64,000 nt of DNA, from the NCBI GenBank assembly GCA_030765045.1, contig CM060972.1:3642501-3706500 (forward strand), in the 5' to 3' direction. Position 1 is the first letter of the stretch. The number at the start of each line of letters is the position of its first letter. The position numbers and the translations under genes were made by a program. This document shows positions 1 through 15,570 of this stretch, piece by piece. The DNA comes from Tenodera sinensis (taxonomy: Eukaryota; Arthropoda; Insecta; Mantodea; Mantidae). The notes under the pieces were generated by a model that worked only from the letters and a program-made list of their open reading frames with translations, was not told the origin of the DNA and ran no database searches.

Positions 1-1920
1 AGGCTACTGATGTATAGGCTACAGATGTATAGGCTAAAGATGTATAGGCAACACTTGTATAGGCTACTGATGTATAGGCTACACTTGTATAGGCTACTGA
101 TGTATAGGCTACAGATGTATAGGCTAAAGATGTATAGGCAACACTTGTATAGGCTACTGATGTATAGGCAACACTTGTATAGGCTACTGATGTATAGGCT
201 ACACTTGTATAGGCTACTGATGTATAGGCTACACTTGTATAGGCTACTGATGTATAGGCTACACTTGTATAGGCTACTGATGTATAGGCTACAGATGTAT
301 AGGCTACACTTGTATAGGCTACACTTGTATAGGCTACACTTGTATAGGCTACTGATGTATAGGCTACACTTGTATAGGCTACACTTGTATAGGCTACACT
401 TGTATAGGCTACACTTGTATAGGCTACTGATGTAAAGGCTACACTTGTATAGGCTACACTTGTATAGGCTACTGATGTATAGGCTACTGATGTATAGGCT
501 ACACTTGTATAGGCTACACTTGTATAGGCTACTGATGTATAGGCTACACTTGTATAGGCTAAAGATGTATAGGCAACACTTGTATAGGCTACTGATGTAT
601 AGGCTACACTTGTATAGGCTACTGATGTATAGGCTACACTTGTATAGGCTACAGATATATAGGCAACACTTGTATAGGCTACTGATGTATAGGCTACACT
701 TGTATAGGCAACACTTGTATAGGCTACTGATGTATAGGCTACAGATGTATAGGCTACACTTGTATAGGCAACACTTGTATAGGCTACACTTGTATAGGCT
801 ACAGATATATAGGCAACACTTGTATAGGCTACTGATGTATAGGCTACACTTGTATAGGCAACACTTGTATAGGCTACTGATGTATAGGCTACTGATGTAT
901 AGGCTACACTTGTATAGGCAACACTTGTATAGGCTACACTTGTATAGGCTACTGATGTATAGGCTACTGATGTATAGGCTACACTTGTATAGGCTACACT
1001 TGTATAGGCTACTGATGTATAGGCTACTGATGTATAGGCTACACTTGTATAGGCTACACTTGTATAGGCTACTGATGTATAGGCTACACTTGTATAGGCT
1101 AAAGATGTATAGGCAACACTTGTATAGGCTACTGATGTATAGGCTACACTTGTATAGGCTACAGATATATAGGCAACACTTGTATAGGCTACTGATGTAT
1201 AGGCAACACTTGTATAGGCTACACTTGTATAGGCTACTGATGTATAGGCTACACTTGTATAGGCTACACTTGTATAGGCTACTGATGTATAGGCTACACT
1301 TGTATAGGCTAAAGATGTATAGGCAACACTTGTATAGGCTACTGATGTATAGGCAACACTTGTATAGGCTACTGATGTATAGGCTACACTTGTATAGGCT
1401 ACACTTGTATAGGCTACTGATGTATAGGCTACACTTGTATAGGCTACTGATGTATAGGCTACAGATGTATAGGCTACACTTGTATAGGCTACTGATGTAT
1501 AGGCAACACTTGTATAGGCTACTGATGTATAGGCTACTGATGTATAGGCTACACTTGTATAGGCTACTGATGTATAGGCTACACTTGTATAGGCTACAGA
1601 TGTATAGGCTACTGATGTATAGGCTACACTTGTATAGGCTACTGATGTATAGGCTACTGATGTATAGGCTACACTTGTATAGGCTACTGATGTATAGGCT
1701 ACACTTGTATAGGCTACAGATGTATAGGCTACACTTGTATAGGCTACACTTGTATAGGCTACTGATGTATAGGCTACACTTGTATAGGCTACAGATATAT
1801 AGGCAACACTTGTATAGGCTACAGATGTATAGGCAACACTTGTATAGGCTACACTTGTATAGGCTACTGATGTATAGGCTACACTTGTATAGGCTACAGA
1901 TATATAGGCAACACTTGTAT

Positions 1921-3307
1921 AGGCTACTGATGTATAGGCAACACTTGTATAGGCTACAGATGTATAGGCTACAGATATATAGGCAACACTTGTATAGGCT
2001 ACTGATGTATAGGCTACACTTGTATAGGCAACACTTGTATAGGCTACAGATATATAGGCAACACTTGTATAGGCTACTGATGTATAGGCTACACTTGTAT
2101 AGGCTAAAGATGTATAGGCAACACTTGTATAGGCTACTGATGTATAGGCTACACTTGTATAGGCTACAGATGTATAGGCAACACTTGTATAGGCTACTGA
2201 TGTATAGGCTACACTTGTATAGGCTACAGATATATAGGCAACACTTGTATAGGCTACTGATGTATAGGCTACACTTGTATAGGCTAAAGATGTATAGGCA
2301 ACACTTGTATAGGCTACTGATGTATAGGCTACACTTGTATAGGCTACTGATGTATAGGCTACTGATGTATAGGCTACACTTGTATAGGCTACACTTGTAT
2401 AGGCTACTGATGTATAGGCAACACTTGTATAGGCTACTGATGTATAGGCTACACTTGTATAGGCTACACTTGTATAGGCTACTGATGTATAGGCTACACT
2501 TGTATAGGCTAAAGATGTATAGGCTACACTTGTATAGGCTACTGATGTATAGGCAACACTTGTATAGGCTACTGATGTATAGGCTACACTTGTATAGGCT
2601 ACACTTGTATAGGCTACTGATGTATAGGCTACACTTGTATAGGCTACTGATGTATAGGCAACACTTGTATAGGCTACAGATGTATAGGCTACAGATATAT
2701 AGGCAACACTTGTATAGGCTACTGATGTATAGGCTACACTTGTATAGGCAACACTTGTATAGGCTACAGATATATAGGCAACACTTGTATAGGCTACTGA
2801 TGTATAGGCTACACTTGTATAGGCTAAAGATGTATAGGCTACAGATGTATAGGCTACTGATGTATAGGCTACACTTGTATAGGCTACAGATGTATAGGCA
2901 ACACTTGTATAGGCTACTGATGTATAGGCTACACTTGTATAGGCTACAGATATATAGGCAACACTTGTATAGGCTACTGATGTATAGGCTACACTTGTAT
3001 AGGCTAAAGATGTATAGGCAACACTTGTATAGGCTACTGATGTATAGGCTACACTTGTATAGGCTACTGATGTATAGGCTACTGATGTATAGGCTACACT
3101 TGTATAGGCTACACTTGTATAGGCTACTGATGTATAGGCAACACTTGTATAGGCTACTGATGTATAGGCTACACTTGTATAGGCTACACTTGTATAGGCT
3201 ACTGATGTATAGGCTACACTTGTATAGGCTAAAGATGTATAGGCAACACTTGTATAGGCTACTGATGTATAGGCAACACTTGTATAGGCTACTGATGTAT
3301 AGGCTAC
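1921..3307. repeat. 720-bp tandem duplication (48 monomers)
   Basis: Bases 1921-2587 match 2641-3307 at an offset of 720 bp (48 monomers). I see only two places that differ: a few monomers around 2116-2135 versus 2836-2855 (GGCAACACTT against GGCTACAGAT) and one GGCT/GGCA difference at 2524 versus 3244. This is a recent local duplication inside the satellite, consistent with unequal exchange in register. Confidence 0.85.
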
Positions 3308-3660
3308 AGATATATAGGCAACACTTGTATAGGCTACTGATGTATAGGCTACACTTGTATAGGCAACACTTGTATAGGCTACAGATATATAGGCAACACT
3401 TGTATAGGCTACTGATGTATAGGCAACACTTGTATAGGCTACTGATGTATAGGCTACACTTGTATAGGCTACTGATGTATAGGCTACACTTGTATAGGCT
3501 AAAGATGTATAGGCAACACTTGTATAGGCTACTGATGTATAGGCTACACTTGTATAGGCTACACTTGTATAGGCTACTGATGTATAGGCTACACTTGTAT
3601 AGGCTACAGATATATAGGCAACACTTGTATAGGCTACTGATGTATAGGCAACACTTGTAT

Positions 3661-4278
3661 AGGCAACACTTGTATAGGCTACTGATGTATAGGCTACACT
3701 TGTATAGGCTACAGATATATAGGCAACACTTGTATAGGCTACTGATGTATAGGCAACACTTGTATAGGCTACACTTGTATAGGCTACTGATGTATAGGCT
3801 ACACTTGTATAGGCTACAGATATATAGGCAACACTTGTATAGGCTACAGATGTATAGGCAACACTTGTATAGGCTACAGATGTATAGGCTACAGATATAT
3901 AGGCAACACTTGTATAGGCTACTGATGTATAGGCTACACTTGTATAGGCTACAGATATATAGGCAACACTTGTATAGGCTACTGATGTATAGGCAACACT
4001 TGTATAGGCTACAGATGTATAGGCTACAGATATATAGGCAACACTTGTATAGGCTACTGATGTATAGGCTACACTTGTATAGGCTACAGATGTATAGGCA
4101 ACACTTGTATAGGCTACTGATGTATAGGCTACACTTGTATAGGCTACAGATATATAGGCAAAACTTGTATAGGCTACTGATGTATAGGCTACACTTGTAT
4201 AGGCTACAGATGTATAGGCAACACTTGTATAGGCTACTGATGTATAGGCTACACTTGTATAGGCTACAGATGTATAGG
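3661..4278. repeat. Higher-order repeat block, first copy (GGCAAAAC marker at 4157)
   Basis: This stretch recurs at 8161-8778, exactly 4,500 bp (300 monomers) downstream, with the same order of monomer types. It carries the rare variant GGCAAAAC, which appears only five times in the window: at 4157, 8657, 12903, 19610 and 23859. The marker makes it possible to follow the copies as one lineage. Confidence 0.85.
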
Positions 4279-6375
4279 CTACTGATGTATAGGCAACACT
4301 TGTATAGGCTACTGATGTATAGGCTACACTTGTATAGGCTACTGATGTATAGGCTACACTTGTATAGGCTACACTTGTATAGGCTACTGATGTATAGGCT
4401 ACACTTGTATAGGCTACTGATGTATAGGCTACACTTGTATAGGCTACAGATATATAGGCAACACTTGTATAGGCTACAGATGTATAGGCAACACTTGTAT
4501 AGGCTACAGATGTATAGGCTACAGATATATAGGCAACACTTGTATAGGCTACTGATGTATAGGCTACACTTGTATAGGCAACACTTGTATAGGCTACAGA
4601 TATATAGGCAACACTTGTATAGGCTACTGATGTATAGGCTACACTTGTATAGGCTACAGATATATAGGCAACACTGGTATAGGCTACTGATGTATAGGCT
4701 ACACTTGTATAGGCTACTGATGTATAGGCAACACTTGTATAGGCTACTGATGTATAGGCTACACTTGTATAGGCAACACTTGTATAGGCTACTGATGTAT
4801 AGGCTACACTTGTATAGGCTACAGATATATAGGCAACACTTGTATAGGCTACTGATGTATAGGCAACACTTGTATAGGCTACACTTGTATAGGCTACTGA
4901 TGTATAGGCTACACTTGTATAGGCTACTGATGTATAGGCTACAGATATATAGGCTACACTTGTATAGGCTACTGATGTATAGGCAACACTTGTATAGGCT
5001 ACTGATGTATAGGCTACTGATGTATAGGCTACACTTGTATAGGCTACTGATGTATAGGCTACACTTGTATAGGCTACAGATGTATAGGCTACTGATGTAT
5101 AGGCTACTGATGTATAGGCTACTGATGTATAGGCTACACTTGTATAGGCTACTGATGTATAGGCTACACTTGTATAGGCTACACTTGTATAGGCTACACT
5201 TGTATAGGCTACTGATGTATAGGCTACTGATGTATAGGCTACACTTGTATAGGCTACTGATGTATAGGCAACACTTGTATAGGCTACAGATGTATAGGCT
5301 ACTGATGTATAGGCTACACTTGTATAGGCTACTGATGTATAGGCTACACTTGTATAGGCTACACTTGTATAGGCTACACTTGTATAGGCTACTGATGTAT
5401 AGGCTACTGATGTATAGGCTACACTTGTATAGGCTACAGATATATAGGCAACACTTGTATAGGCTACTGATGTATAGGCAACACTTGTATAGGCTACACT
5501 TGTATAGGCTACACTTGTATAGGCTACTGATGTATAGGCTACACTTGTATAGGCTAAAGATGTATAGGCAACACTTGTATAGGCTACTGATGTATAGGCA
5601 ACACTTGTATAGGCTACTGATGTATAGGCTACACTTGTATAGGCTACACTTGTATAGGCTACTGATGTATAGGCTACACTTGTATAGGCTACTGATGTAT
5701 AGGCTACAGATGTATAGGCTACACTTGTATAGGCTACTGATGTATAGGCAACACTTGTATAGGCTACTGATGTATAGGCTACTGATGTATAGGCTACACT
5801 TGTATAGGCTACTGATGTATAGGCTACACTTGTATAGGCTACAGATGTATAGGCTACTGATGTATAGGCTACACTTGTATAGGCTACTGATGTATAGGCT
5901 ACTGATGTATAGGCTACACTTGTATAGGCTACTGATGTATAGGCTACACTTGTATAGGCTACAGATGTATAGGCTACACTTGTATAGGCTACACTTGTAT
6001 AGGCTACTGATGTATAGGCTACACTTGTATAGGCTACAGATATATAGGCAACACTTGTATAGGCTACAGATGTATAGGCAACACTTGTATAGGCTACACT
6101 TGTATAGGCTACAGATGTATAGGCTACAGATATATAGGCAACACTTGTATAGGCTACTGATGTATAGGCTACACTTGTATAGGCTACAGATATATAGGCA
6201 ACACTTGTATAGGCTACTGATGTATAGGCAACACTTGTATAGGCTACAGATGTATAGGCTACAGATATATAGGCAACACTTGTATAGGCTACTGATGTAT
6301 AGGCTACACTTGTATAGGCTACAGATGTATAGGCAACACTTGTATAGGCTACTGATGTATAGGCTACACTTGTAT

Positions 6376-7500
6376 AGGCTACAGATGTATAGGCTACACT
6401 TGTATAGGCTAAAGATGTATAGGCTACACTTGTATAGGCTACAGATGTATAGGCAACACTTGTATAGGCTACTGATGTATAGGCAACACTTGTATAGGCT
6501 ACTGATGTATAGGCTACACTTGTATAGGCTACAGATGTATAGGCAACACTTGTATAGGCTACTGATGTATAGGCAACACTTGTATAGGCTACTGATGTAT
6601 AGGCTACACTTGTATAGGCTAAAGATGTATAGGCTACACTTGTATAGGCTACAGATGTATAGGCAACACTTGTATAGGCTACTGATATATAGGCAACACT
6701 TGTATAGGCTACTGATGTATAGGCTACACTTGTATAGGCTACAGATGTATAGGCAACACTTGTATAGGCTACTGATGTATAGGCAACACTTGTATAGGCT
6801 ACTGATGTATAGGCTACACTTGTATAGGCTACAGATGTATAGGCAACACTTGTATAGGCTACTGATGTATAGGCTACACTTGTATAGGCTAAAGATGTAT
6901 AGGCTACACTTGTATAGGCTACAGATGTATAGGCAACACTTGTATAGGCTACTGATATATAGGCAACACTTGTATAGGCTACTGATGTATAGGCTACACT
7001 TGTATAGGCTACAGATGTATAGGCAACACTTGTATAGGCTACTGATGTATAGGCTACACTTGTATAGGCTAAAGATGTATAGGCTACACTTGTATAGGCT
7101 ACAGATGTATAGGCAACACTTGTATAGGCTACTGATGTATAGGCAACACTTGTATAGGCTACTGATGTATAGGCTACACTTGTATAGGCTACAGATGTAT
7201 AGGCAACACTTGTATAGGCTACTGATGTATAGGCAACACTTGTATAGGCTACTGATGTATAGGCTACACTTGTATAGGCTAAAGATGTATAGGCTACACT
7301 TGTATAGGCTACAGATGTATAGGCAACACTTGTATAGGCTACTGATATATAGGCAACACTTGTATAGGCTACTGATGTATAGGCTACACTTGTATAGGCT
7401 ACAGATGTATAGGCAACACTTGTATAGGCTACTGATGTATAGGCAACACTTGTATAGGCTACTGATGTATAGGCTACACTTGTATAGGCTAAAGATGTAT
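6376..7500. repeat. Local higher-order repeat of 12-18 monomers
   Basis: CTAAAGATGT monomers occur at 6411, 6621, 6891, 7071, 7281 and 7491 (position of AAAG), spaced 210, 270, 180, 210 and 210 bp. TGATATAT variants at 6681, 6951 and 7341 ride on the same modules. The spacing varies by whole monomers, so the unit itself has expanded and contracted. The block reappears at about 17.3-18.45 kb in the duplicated copy. Confidence 0.8.
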
Positions 7501-8778
7501 AGGCAACACTTGTATAGGCTACTGATGTATAGGCTACACTTGTATAGGCTACTGATGTATAGGCTACTGATGTATAGGCTACACTTGTATAGGCTACACT
7601 TGTATAGGCTACTGATGTATAGGCAACACTTGTATAGGCTACTGATGTATAGGCTACACTTGTATAGGCTACACTTGTATAGGCTACTGATGTATAGGCT
7701 ACACTTGTATAGGCTAAAGATGTATAGGCAACACTTGTATAGGCTACTGATGTATAGGCAACACTTGTATAGGCTACTGATGTATAGGCTACAGATATAT
7801 AGGCAACACTTGTATAGGCTACTGATGTATAGGCTACACTTGTATAGGCAACACTTGTATAGGCTACAGATATATAGGCAACACTTGTATAGGCTACTGA
7901 TGTATAGGCTACACTTGTATAGGCTAAAGATGTATAGGCAACACTTGTATAGGCTACTGATGTATAGGCTACACTTGTATAGGCTACTGATGTATAGGCT
8001 ACACTTGTATAGGCTAAAGATGTATAGGCAACACTTGTATAGGCTACTGATGTATAGGCTACACTTGTATAGGCTACACTTGTATAGGCTACTGATGTAT
8101 AGGCTACACTTGTATAGGCTACAGATATATAGGCAACACTTGTATAGGCTACTGATGTATAGGCAACACTTGTATAGGCTACTGATGTATAGGCTACACT
8201 TGTATAGGCTACAGATATATAGGCAACACTTGTATAGGCTACTGATGTATAGGCAACACTTGTATAGGCTACACTTGTATAGGCTACTGATGTATAGGCT
8301 ACACTTGTATAGGCTACAGATATATAGGCAACACTTGTATAGGCTACAGATGTATAGGCAACACTTGTATAGGCTACAGATGTATAGGCTACAGATATAT
8401 AGGCAACACTTGTATAGGCTACTGATGTATAGGCTACACTTGTATAGGCTACAGATATATAGGCAACACTTGTATAGGCTACTGATGTATAGGCAACACT
8501 TGTATAGGCTACAGATGTATAGGCTACAGATATATAGGCAACACTTGTATAGGCTACTGATGTATAGGCTACACTTGTATAGGCTACAGATGTATAGGCA
8601 ACACTTGTATAGGCTACTGATGTATAGGCTACACTTGTATAGGCTACAGATATATAGGCAAAACTTGTATAGGCTACTGATGTATAGGCTACACTTGTAT
8701 AGGCTACAGATGTATAGGCAACACTTGTATAGGCTACTGATGTATAGGCTACACTTGTATAGGCTACAGATGTATAGG
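7441..8778. repeat. Higher-order repeat block, second copy
   Basis: About 1.34 kb that matches 11687-13024 at an offset of 4,246 bp, that is 283 monomers plus the single inserted base near 10895. Differences are few; I noted CTAAAG against CTACAG near 7926/12172, and TATAGG against TAGAGG at 8685/12931. Its right half is also the copy of 3661-4278. Confidence 0.85.
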
Positions 8779-11686
8779 CAACACTTGTATAGGCTACTGA
8801 TGTATAGGCTACACTTGTATAGGCTACTGATGTATAGGCTACACTTGTATAGGCTACACTTGTATAGGCTACTGATGTATAGGCTACACTTGTATAGGCT
8901 ACTGATGTATAGGCTACACTTGTATAGGCTACAGATATATAGGCAACACTTGTATAGGCTACAGATGTATAGGCAACACTTGTATAGGCTACAGATGTAT
9001 AGGCTACAGATATATAGGCAACACTTGTATAGGCTACTGATGTATAGGCTACACTTGTATAGGCAACACTTGTATAGGCTACAGATATATAGGCAACACT
9101 TGTATAGGCTACTGATGTATAGGCTACACTTGTATAGGCTAAAGATGTATAGGCAACACTTGTATAGGCTACTGATGTATAGGCTACACTTGTATAGGCT
9201 ACAGATATATAGGCAACACTTGTATAGGCTACAGATGTATAGGCAACACTTGTATAGGCTACAGATGTATAGGCTACAGATATATAGGCAACACTTGTAT
9301 AGGCTACTGATGTATAGGCTACACTTGTATAGGCAACACTTGTATAGGCTACAGATATATAGGCAACACTTGTATAGGCTACTGATGTATAGGCTACACT
9401 TGTATAGGCTAAAGATGTATAGGCAACACTTGTATAGGCTACTGATGTATAGGCTACACTTGTATAGGCTACAGATATATAGGCAACACTTGTATAGGCT
9501 ACTGATGTATAGGCTACACTTGTATAGGCTACAGATGTATAGGCAACACTTGTATAGGCTACTGATGTATAGGCTACTGATGTATAGGCTACACTTGTAT
9601 AGGCTACTGATGTATAGGCTACACTTGTATAGGCTACAGATGTATAGGCTACTGATGTATAGGCTACACTTGTATAGGCTACAGATATATAGGCAACACT
9701 TGTATAGGCTACTGATGTATAGGCTACACTTGTATAGGCAACACTTGTATAGGCTACTGATGTATAGGCTACACTTGTATAGGCTACAGATATATAGGCA
9801 ACACTTGTATAGGCTACTGATGTATAGGCAACACTTGTATAGGCTACACTTGTATAGGCTACTGATGTATAGGCTACACTTGTATAGGCTACACTTGTAT
9901 AGGCTACTGATGTATAGGCTACACTTGTATAGGCTAAAGATGTATAGGCAACACTTGTATAGGCTACTGATGTATAGGCAACACTTGTATAGGCTACTGA
10001 TGTATAGGCTACACTTGTATAGGCTACACTTGTATAGGCTACTGATGTATAGGCTACACTTGTATAGGCTACTGATGTATAGGCTACAGATGTATAGGCT
10101 ACACTTGTATAGGCTACTGATGTATAGGCAACACTTGTATAGGCTACTGATGTATAGGCAACACTTGTATAGGCTACACTTGTATAGGCTACTGATGTAT
10201 AGGCTACACTTGTATAGGCTACTGATGTATAGGCTACAGATATATAGGCTACACTTGTATAGGCTACTGATGTATAGGCAACACTTGTATAGGCTACTGA
10301 TGTATAGGCTACTGATGTATAGGCTACACTTGTATAGGCTACTGATGTATAGGCTACACTTGTATAGGCTACAGATGTATAGGCTACTGATGTATAGGCT
10401 ACTGATGTATAGGCTACTGATGTATAGGCTACACTTGTATAGGCTACTGATGTATAGGCTACACTTGTATAGGCTACACTTGTATAGGCTACACTTGTAT
10501 AGGCTACTGATGTATAGGCTACTGATGTATAGGCTACACTTGTATAGGCTACTGATGTATAGGCAACACTTGTATAGGCTACAGATGTATAGGCTACTGA
10601 TGTATAGGCTACACTTGTATAGGCTACTGATGTATAGGCTACACTTGTATAGGCTACACTTGTATAGGCTACACTTGTATAGGCTACTGATGTATAGGCT
10701 ACTGATGTATAGGCTACACTTGTATAGGCTACAGATATATAGGCAACACTTGTATAGGCTACTGATGTATAGGCAACACTTGTATAGGCTACACTTGTAT
10801 AGGCTACACTTGTATAGGCTACTGATGTATAGGCTACACTTGTATAGGCTAAAGATGTATAGGCAACACTTGTATAGGCTACTGATGTATAGGCAAACAC
10901 TTGTATAGGCTACTGATGTATAGGCTACACTTGTATAGGCTACACTTGTATAGGCTACTGATGTATAGGCTACACTTGTATAGGCTACTGATGTATAGGC
11001 TACAGATGTATAGGCTACACTTGTATAGGCTACTGATGTATAGGCAACACTTGTATAGGCTACTGATGTATAGGCTACTGATGTATAGGCTACACTTGTA
11101 TAGGCTACTGATGTATAGGCTACACTTGTATAGGCTACAGATGTATAGGCTACTGATGTATAGGCTACACTTGTATAGGCTACTGATGTATAGGCTACTG
11201 ATGTATAGGCTACACTTGTATAGGCTACTGATGTATAGGCTACACTTGTATAGGCTACAGATGTATAGGCTACACTTGTATAGGCTACACTTGTATAGGC
11301 TACTGATGTATAGGCTACACTTGTATAGGCTACAGATATATAGGCAACACTTGTATAGGCTACAGATGTATAGGCAACACTTGTATAGGCTACACTTGTA
11401 TAGGCTACAGATGTATAGGCTACAGATATATAGGCAACACTTGTATAGGCTACTGATGTATAGGCTACACTTGTATAGGCTACAGATATATAGGCAACAC
11501 TTGTATAGGCTACTGATGTATAGGCAACACTTGTATAGGCTACAGATGTATAGGCTACAGATATATAGGCAACACTTGTATAGGCTACTGATGTATAGGC
11601 TACACTTGTATAGGCTACAGATGTATAGGCAACACTTGTATAGGCTACTGATGTATAGGCTACACTTGTATAGGCTACAGATATAT

Positions 11687-13024
11687 AGGCAACACTTGTA
11701 TAGGCTACTGATGTATAGGCTACACTTGTATAGGCTAAAGATGTATAGGCAACACTTGTATAGGCTACTGATGTATAGGCTACACTTGTATAGGCTACTG
11801 ATGTATAGGCTACTGATGTATAGGCTACACTTGTATAGGCTACACTTGTATAGGCTACTGATGTATAGGCAACACTTGTATAGGCTACTGATGTATAGGC
11901 TACACTTGTATAGGCTACACTTGTATAGGCTACTGATGTATAGGCTACACTTGTATAGGCTAAAGATGTATAGGCAACACTTGTATAGGCTACTGATGTA
12001 TAGGCAACACTTGTATAGGCTACTGATGTATAGGCTACAGATATATAGGCAACACTTGTATAGGCTACTGATGTATAGGCTACACTTGTATAGGCAACAC
12101 TTGTATAGGCTACAGATATATAGGCAACACTTGTATAGGCTACTGATGTATAGGCTACACTTGTATAGGCTACAGATGTATAGGCAACACTTGTATAGGC
12201 TACTGATGTATAGGCTACACTTGTATAGGCTACTGATGTATAGGCTACACTTGTATAGGCTAAAGATGTATAGGCAACACTTGTATAGGCTACTGATGTA
12301 TAGGCTACACTTGTATAGGCTACACTTGTATAGGCTACTGATGTATAGGCTACACTTGTATAGGCTACAGATATATAGGCAACACTTGTATAGGCTACTG
12401 ATGTATAGGCAACACTTGTATAGGCTACTGATGTATAGGCTACACTTGTATAGGCTACAGATATATAGGCAACACTTGTATAGGCTACTGATGTATAGGC
12501 AACACTTGTATAGGCTACACTTGTATAGGCTACTGATGTATAGGCTACACTTGTATAGGCTACAGATATATAGGCAACACTTGTATAGGCTACAGATGTA
12601 TAGGCAACACTTGTATAGGCTACAGATGTATAGGCTACAGATATATAGGCAACACTTGTATAGGCTACTGATGTATAGGCTACACTTGTATAGGCTACAG
12701 ATATATAGGCAACACTTGTATAGGCTACTGATGTATAGGCAACACTTGTATAGGCTACAGATGTATAGGCTACAGATATATAGGCAACACTTGTATAGGC
12801 TACTGATGTATAGGCTACACTTGTATAGGCTACAGATGTATAGGCAACACTTGTATAGGCTACTGATGTATAGGCTACACTTGTATAGGCTACAGATATA
12901 TAGGCAAAACTTGTATAGGCTACTGATGTAGAGGCTACACTTGTATAGGCTACAGATGTATAGGCAACACTTGTATAGGCTACTGATGTATAGGCTACAC
13001 TTGTATAGGCTACAGATGTATAGG
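11687..13024. repeat. Higher-order repeat block, third copy
   Basis: Match of 7441-8778. It carries the GGCAAAAC marker at 12903 and, 28 bp later, a second private marker, GTAGAGG at 12931. The only other GTAGAGG I see is at 23887, in the same relation to GGCAAAAC. That makes this block and the one just before the gap the closest relatives in the family. Confidence 0.85.
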
Positions 13025-15570
13025 CTACACTTGTATAGGCTAAAGATGTATAGGCAACACTTGTATAGGCTACTGATGTATAGGCTACACTTGTATAGGC
13101 TACACTTGTATAGGCTACTGATGTATAGGCTACACTTGTATAGGCTACAGATATATAGGCAACACTTGTATAGGCTACTGATGTATAGGCTACACTTGTA
13201 TAGGCAACACTTGTATAGGCTACTGATGTATAGGCAACACTTGTATAGGCAACACTTGTATAGGCTACTGATGTATAGGCTACACTTGTATAGGCTACAG
13301 ATATATAGGCAACACTTGTATAGGCTACTGATGTATAGGCAACACTTGTATAGGCAACACTTGTATAGGCTACAGATGTATAGGCAACACTTGTATAGGC
13401 TACAGATGTATAGGCTACAGATATATAGGCAACACTTGTATAGGCTACTGATGTATAGGCTACACTTGTATAGGCAACACTTGTATAGGCTACAGATATA
13501 TAGGCAACACTTGTATAGGCTACTGATGTATAGGCTACACTTGTATAGGCTAAAGATGTATAGGCAACACTTGTATAGGCTACTGATGTATAGGCTACAC
13601 TTGTATAGGCTACAGATATATAGGCAACACTTGTATAGGCTACAGATGTATAGGCAACACTTGTATAGGCTACAGATGTATAGGCTACAGATATATAGGC
13701 AACACTTGTATAGGCTACTGATGTATAGGCTACACTTGTATAGGCAACACTTGTATAGGCTACAGATATATAGGCAACACTTGTATAGGCTACTGATGTA
13801 TAGGCTACACTTGTATAGGCTAAAGATGTATAGGCAACACTTGTATAGGCTACTGATGTATAGGCTACACTTGTATAGGCTACAGATATATAGGCAACAC
13901 TTGTATAGGCTACTGATGTATAGGCTACACTTGTATAGGCTACAGATGTATAGGCAACACTTGTATAGGCTACTGATGTATAGGCTACACTTGTATAGGC
14001 TACTGATGTATAGGCTACACTTGTATAGGCTACAGATGTATAGGCTACTGATGTATAGGCTACTGATGTATAGGCTACTGATGTATAGGCTACACTTGTA
14101 TAGGCTACTGATGTATAGGCTACACTTGTATAGGCTACTGATGTATAGGCAACACTTGTATAGGCTACTGATGTATAGGCTACTGATGTATAGGCTACAC
14201 TTGTATAGGCTACTGATGTATAGGCTACACTTGTATAGGCTACAGATGTATAGGCTACTGATGTATAGGCTACTGATGTATAGGCTACTGATGTATAGGC
14301 TACACTTGTATAGGCTACTGATGTATAGGCTACACTTGTATAGGCTACACTTGTATAGGCTACACTTGTATAGGCTACTGATGTATAGGCTACACTTGTA
14401 TAGGCTACTGATGTATAGGCTACACTTGTATAGGCTACAGATGTATAGGCTACTGATGTATAGGCTACACTTGTATAGGCTACTGATGTATAGGCTACAC
14501 TTGTATAGGCTACACTTGTATAGGCTACACTTGTATAGGCTACTGATGTATAGGCTACACTTGTATAGGCTAAAGATGTATAGGCAACACTTGTATAGGC
14601 TACTGATGTATAGGCTACACTTGTATAGGCTACACTTGTATAGGCTACTGATGTATAGGCTACACTTGTATAGGCTACAGATATATAGGCAACACTTGTA
14701 TAGGCTACTGATGTATAGGCTACACTTGTATAGGCAACACTTGTATAGGCTACTGATGTATAGGCAACACTTGTATAGGCAACACTTGTATAGGCTACTG
14801 ATGTATAGGCTACACTTGTATAGGCTACAGATATATAGGCAACACTTGTATAGGCTACTGATGTATAGGCAACACTTGTATAGGCTACACTTGTATAGGC
14901 TACTGATGTATAGGCTACACTTGTATAGGCTACTGATGTATAGGCTACAGATATATAGGCTACACTTGTATAGGCTACTGATGTATAGGCAACACTTGTA
15001 TAGGCTACTGATGTATAGGCTACTGATGTATAGGCTACACTTGTATAGGCTACTGATGTATAGGCTACACTTGTATAGGCTACTGATGTATAGGCTACAC
15101 TTGTATAGGCTACAGATGTATAGGCTACTGATGTATAGGCTACTGATGTATAGGCTACTGATGTATAGGCTACACTTGTATAGGCTACACTTGTATAGGC
15201 TACTGATGTATAGGCTACACTTGTATAGGCTACTGATGTATAGGCTACACTTGTATAGGCTACACTTGTATAGGCTACACTTGTATAGGCTACTGATGTA
15301 TAGGCTACACTTGTATAGGCTACTGATGTATAGGCTACACTTGTATAGGCTACAGATGTATAGGCTACTGATGTATAGGCTACACTTGTATAGGCTACTG
15401 ATGTATAGGCTACACTTGTATAGGCTACACTTGTATAGGCTACACTTGTATAGGCTACTGATGTATAGGCTACTGATGTATAGGCTACACTTGTATAGGC
15501 TACTGATGTATAGGCTACACTTGTATAGGCTACTGATGTATAGGCTACACTTGTATAGGCTACACTTGTA

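Larger units (their letters stand above)
4620..12948. repeat. Large duplication, copy A (offset about 10.95 kb)
   Basis: About 8.3 kb of satellite that reappears, monomer by monomer, at 15571-23904. Shared rare markers are ACACTGG (4671/15622), GATATAT followed by GGCTAC (4941/15892, there GATTTAT, and 10236/21191), the CTAAAG series (6621/17573 and 7491/18443), GGCAAAAC (8657/19610 and 12903/23859) and GTAGAGG (12931/23887). The offset drifts only from 10,951 to 10,956, and each step is explained by a 1-bp indel, so no monomer has been gained or lost at the markers I checked. Copy A has only one such indel, an extra A near 10895. Confidence 0.85.
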
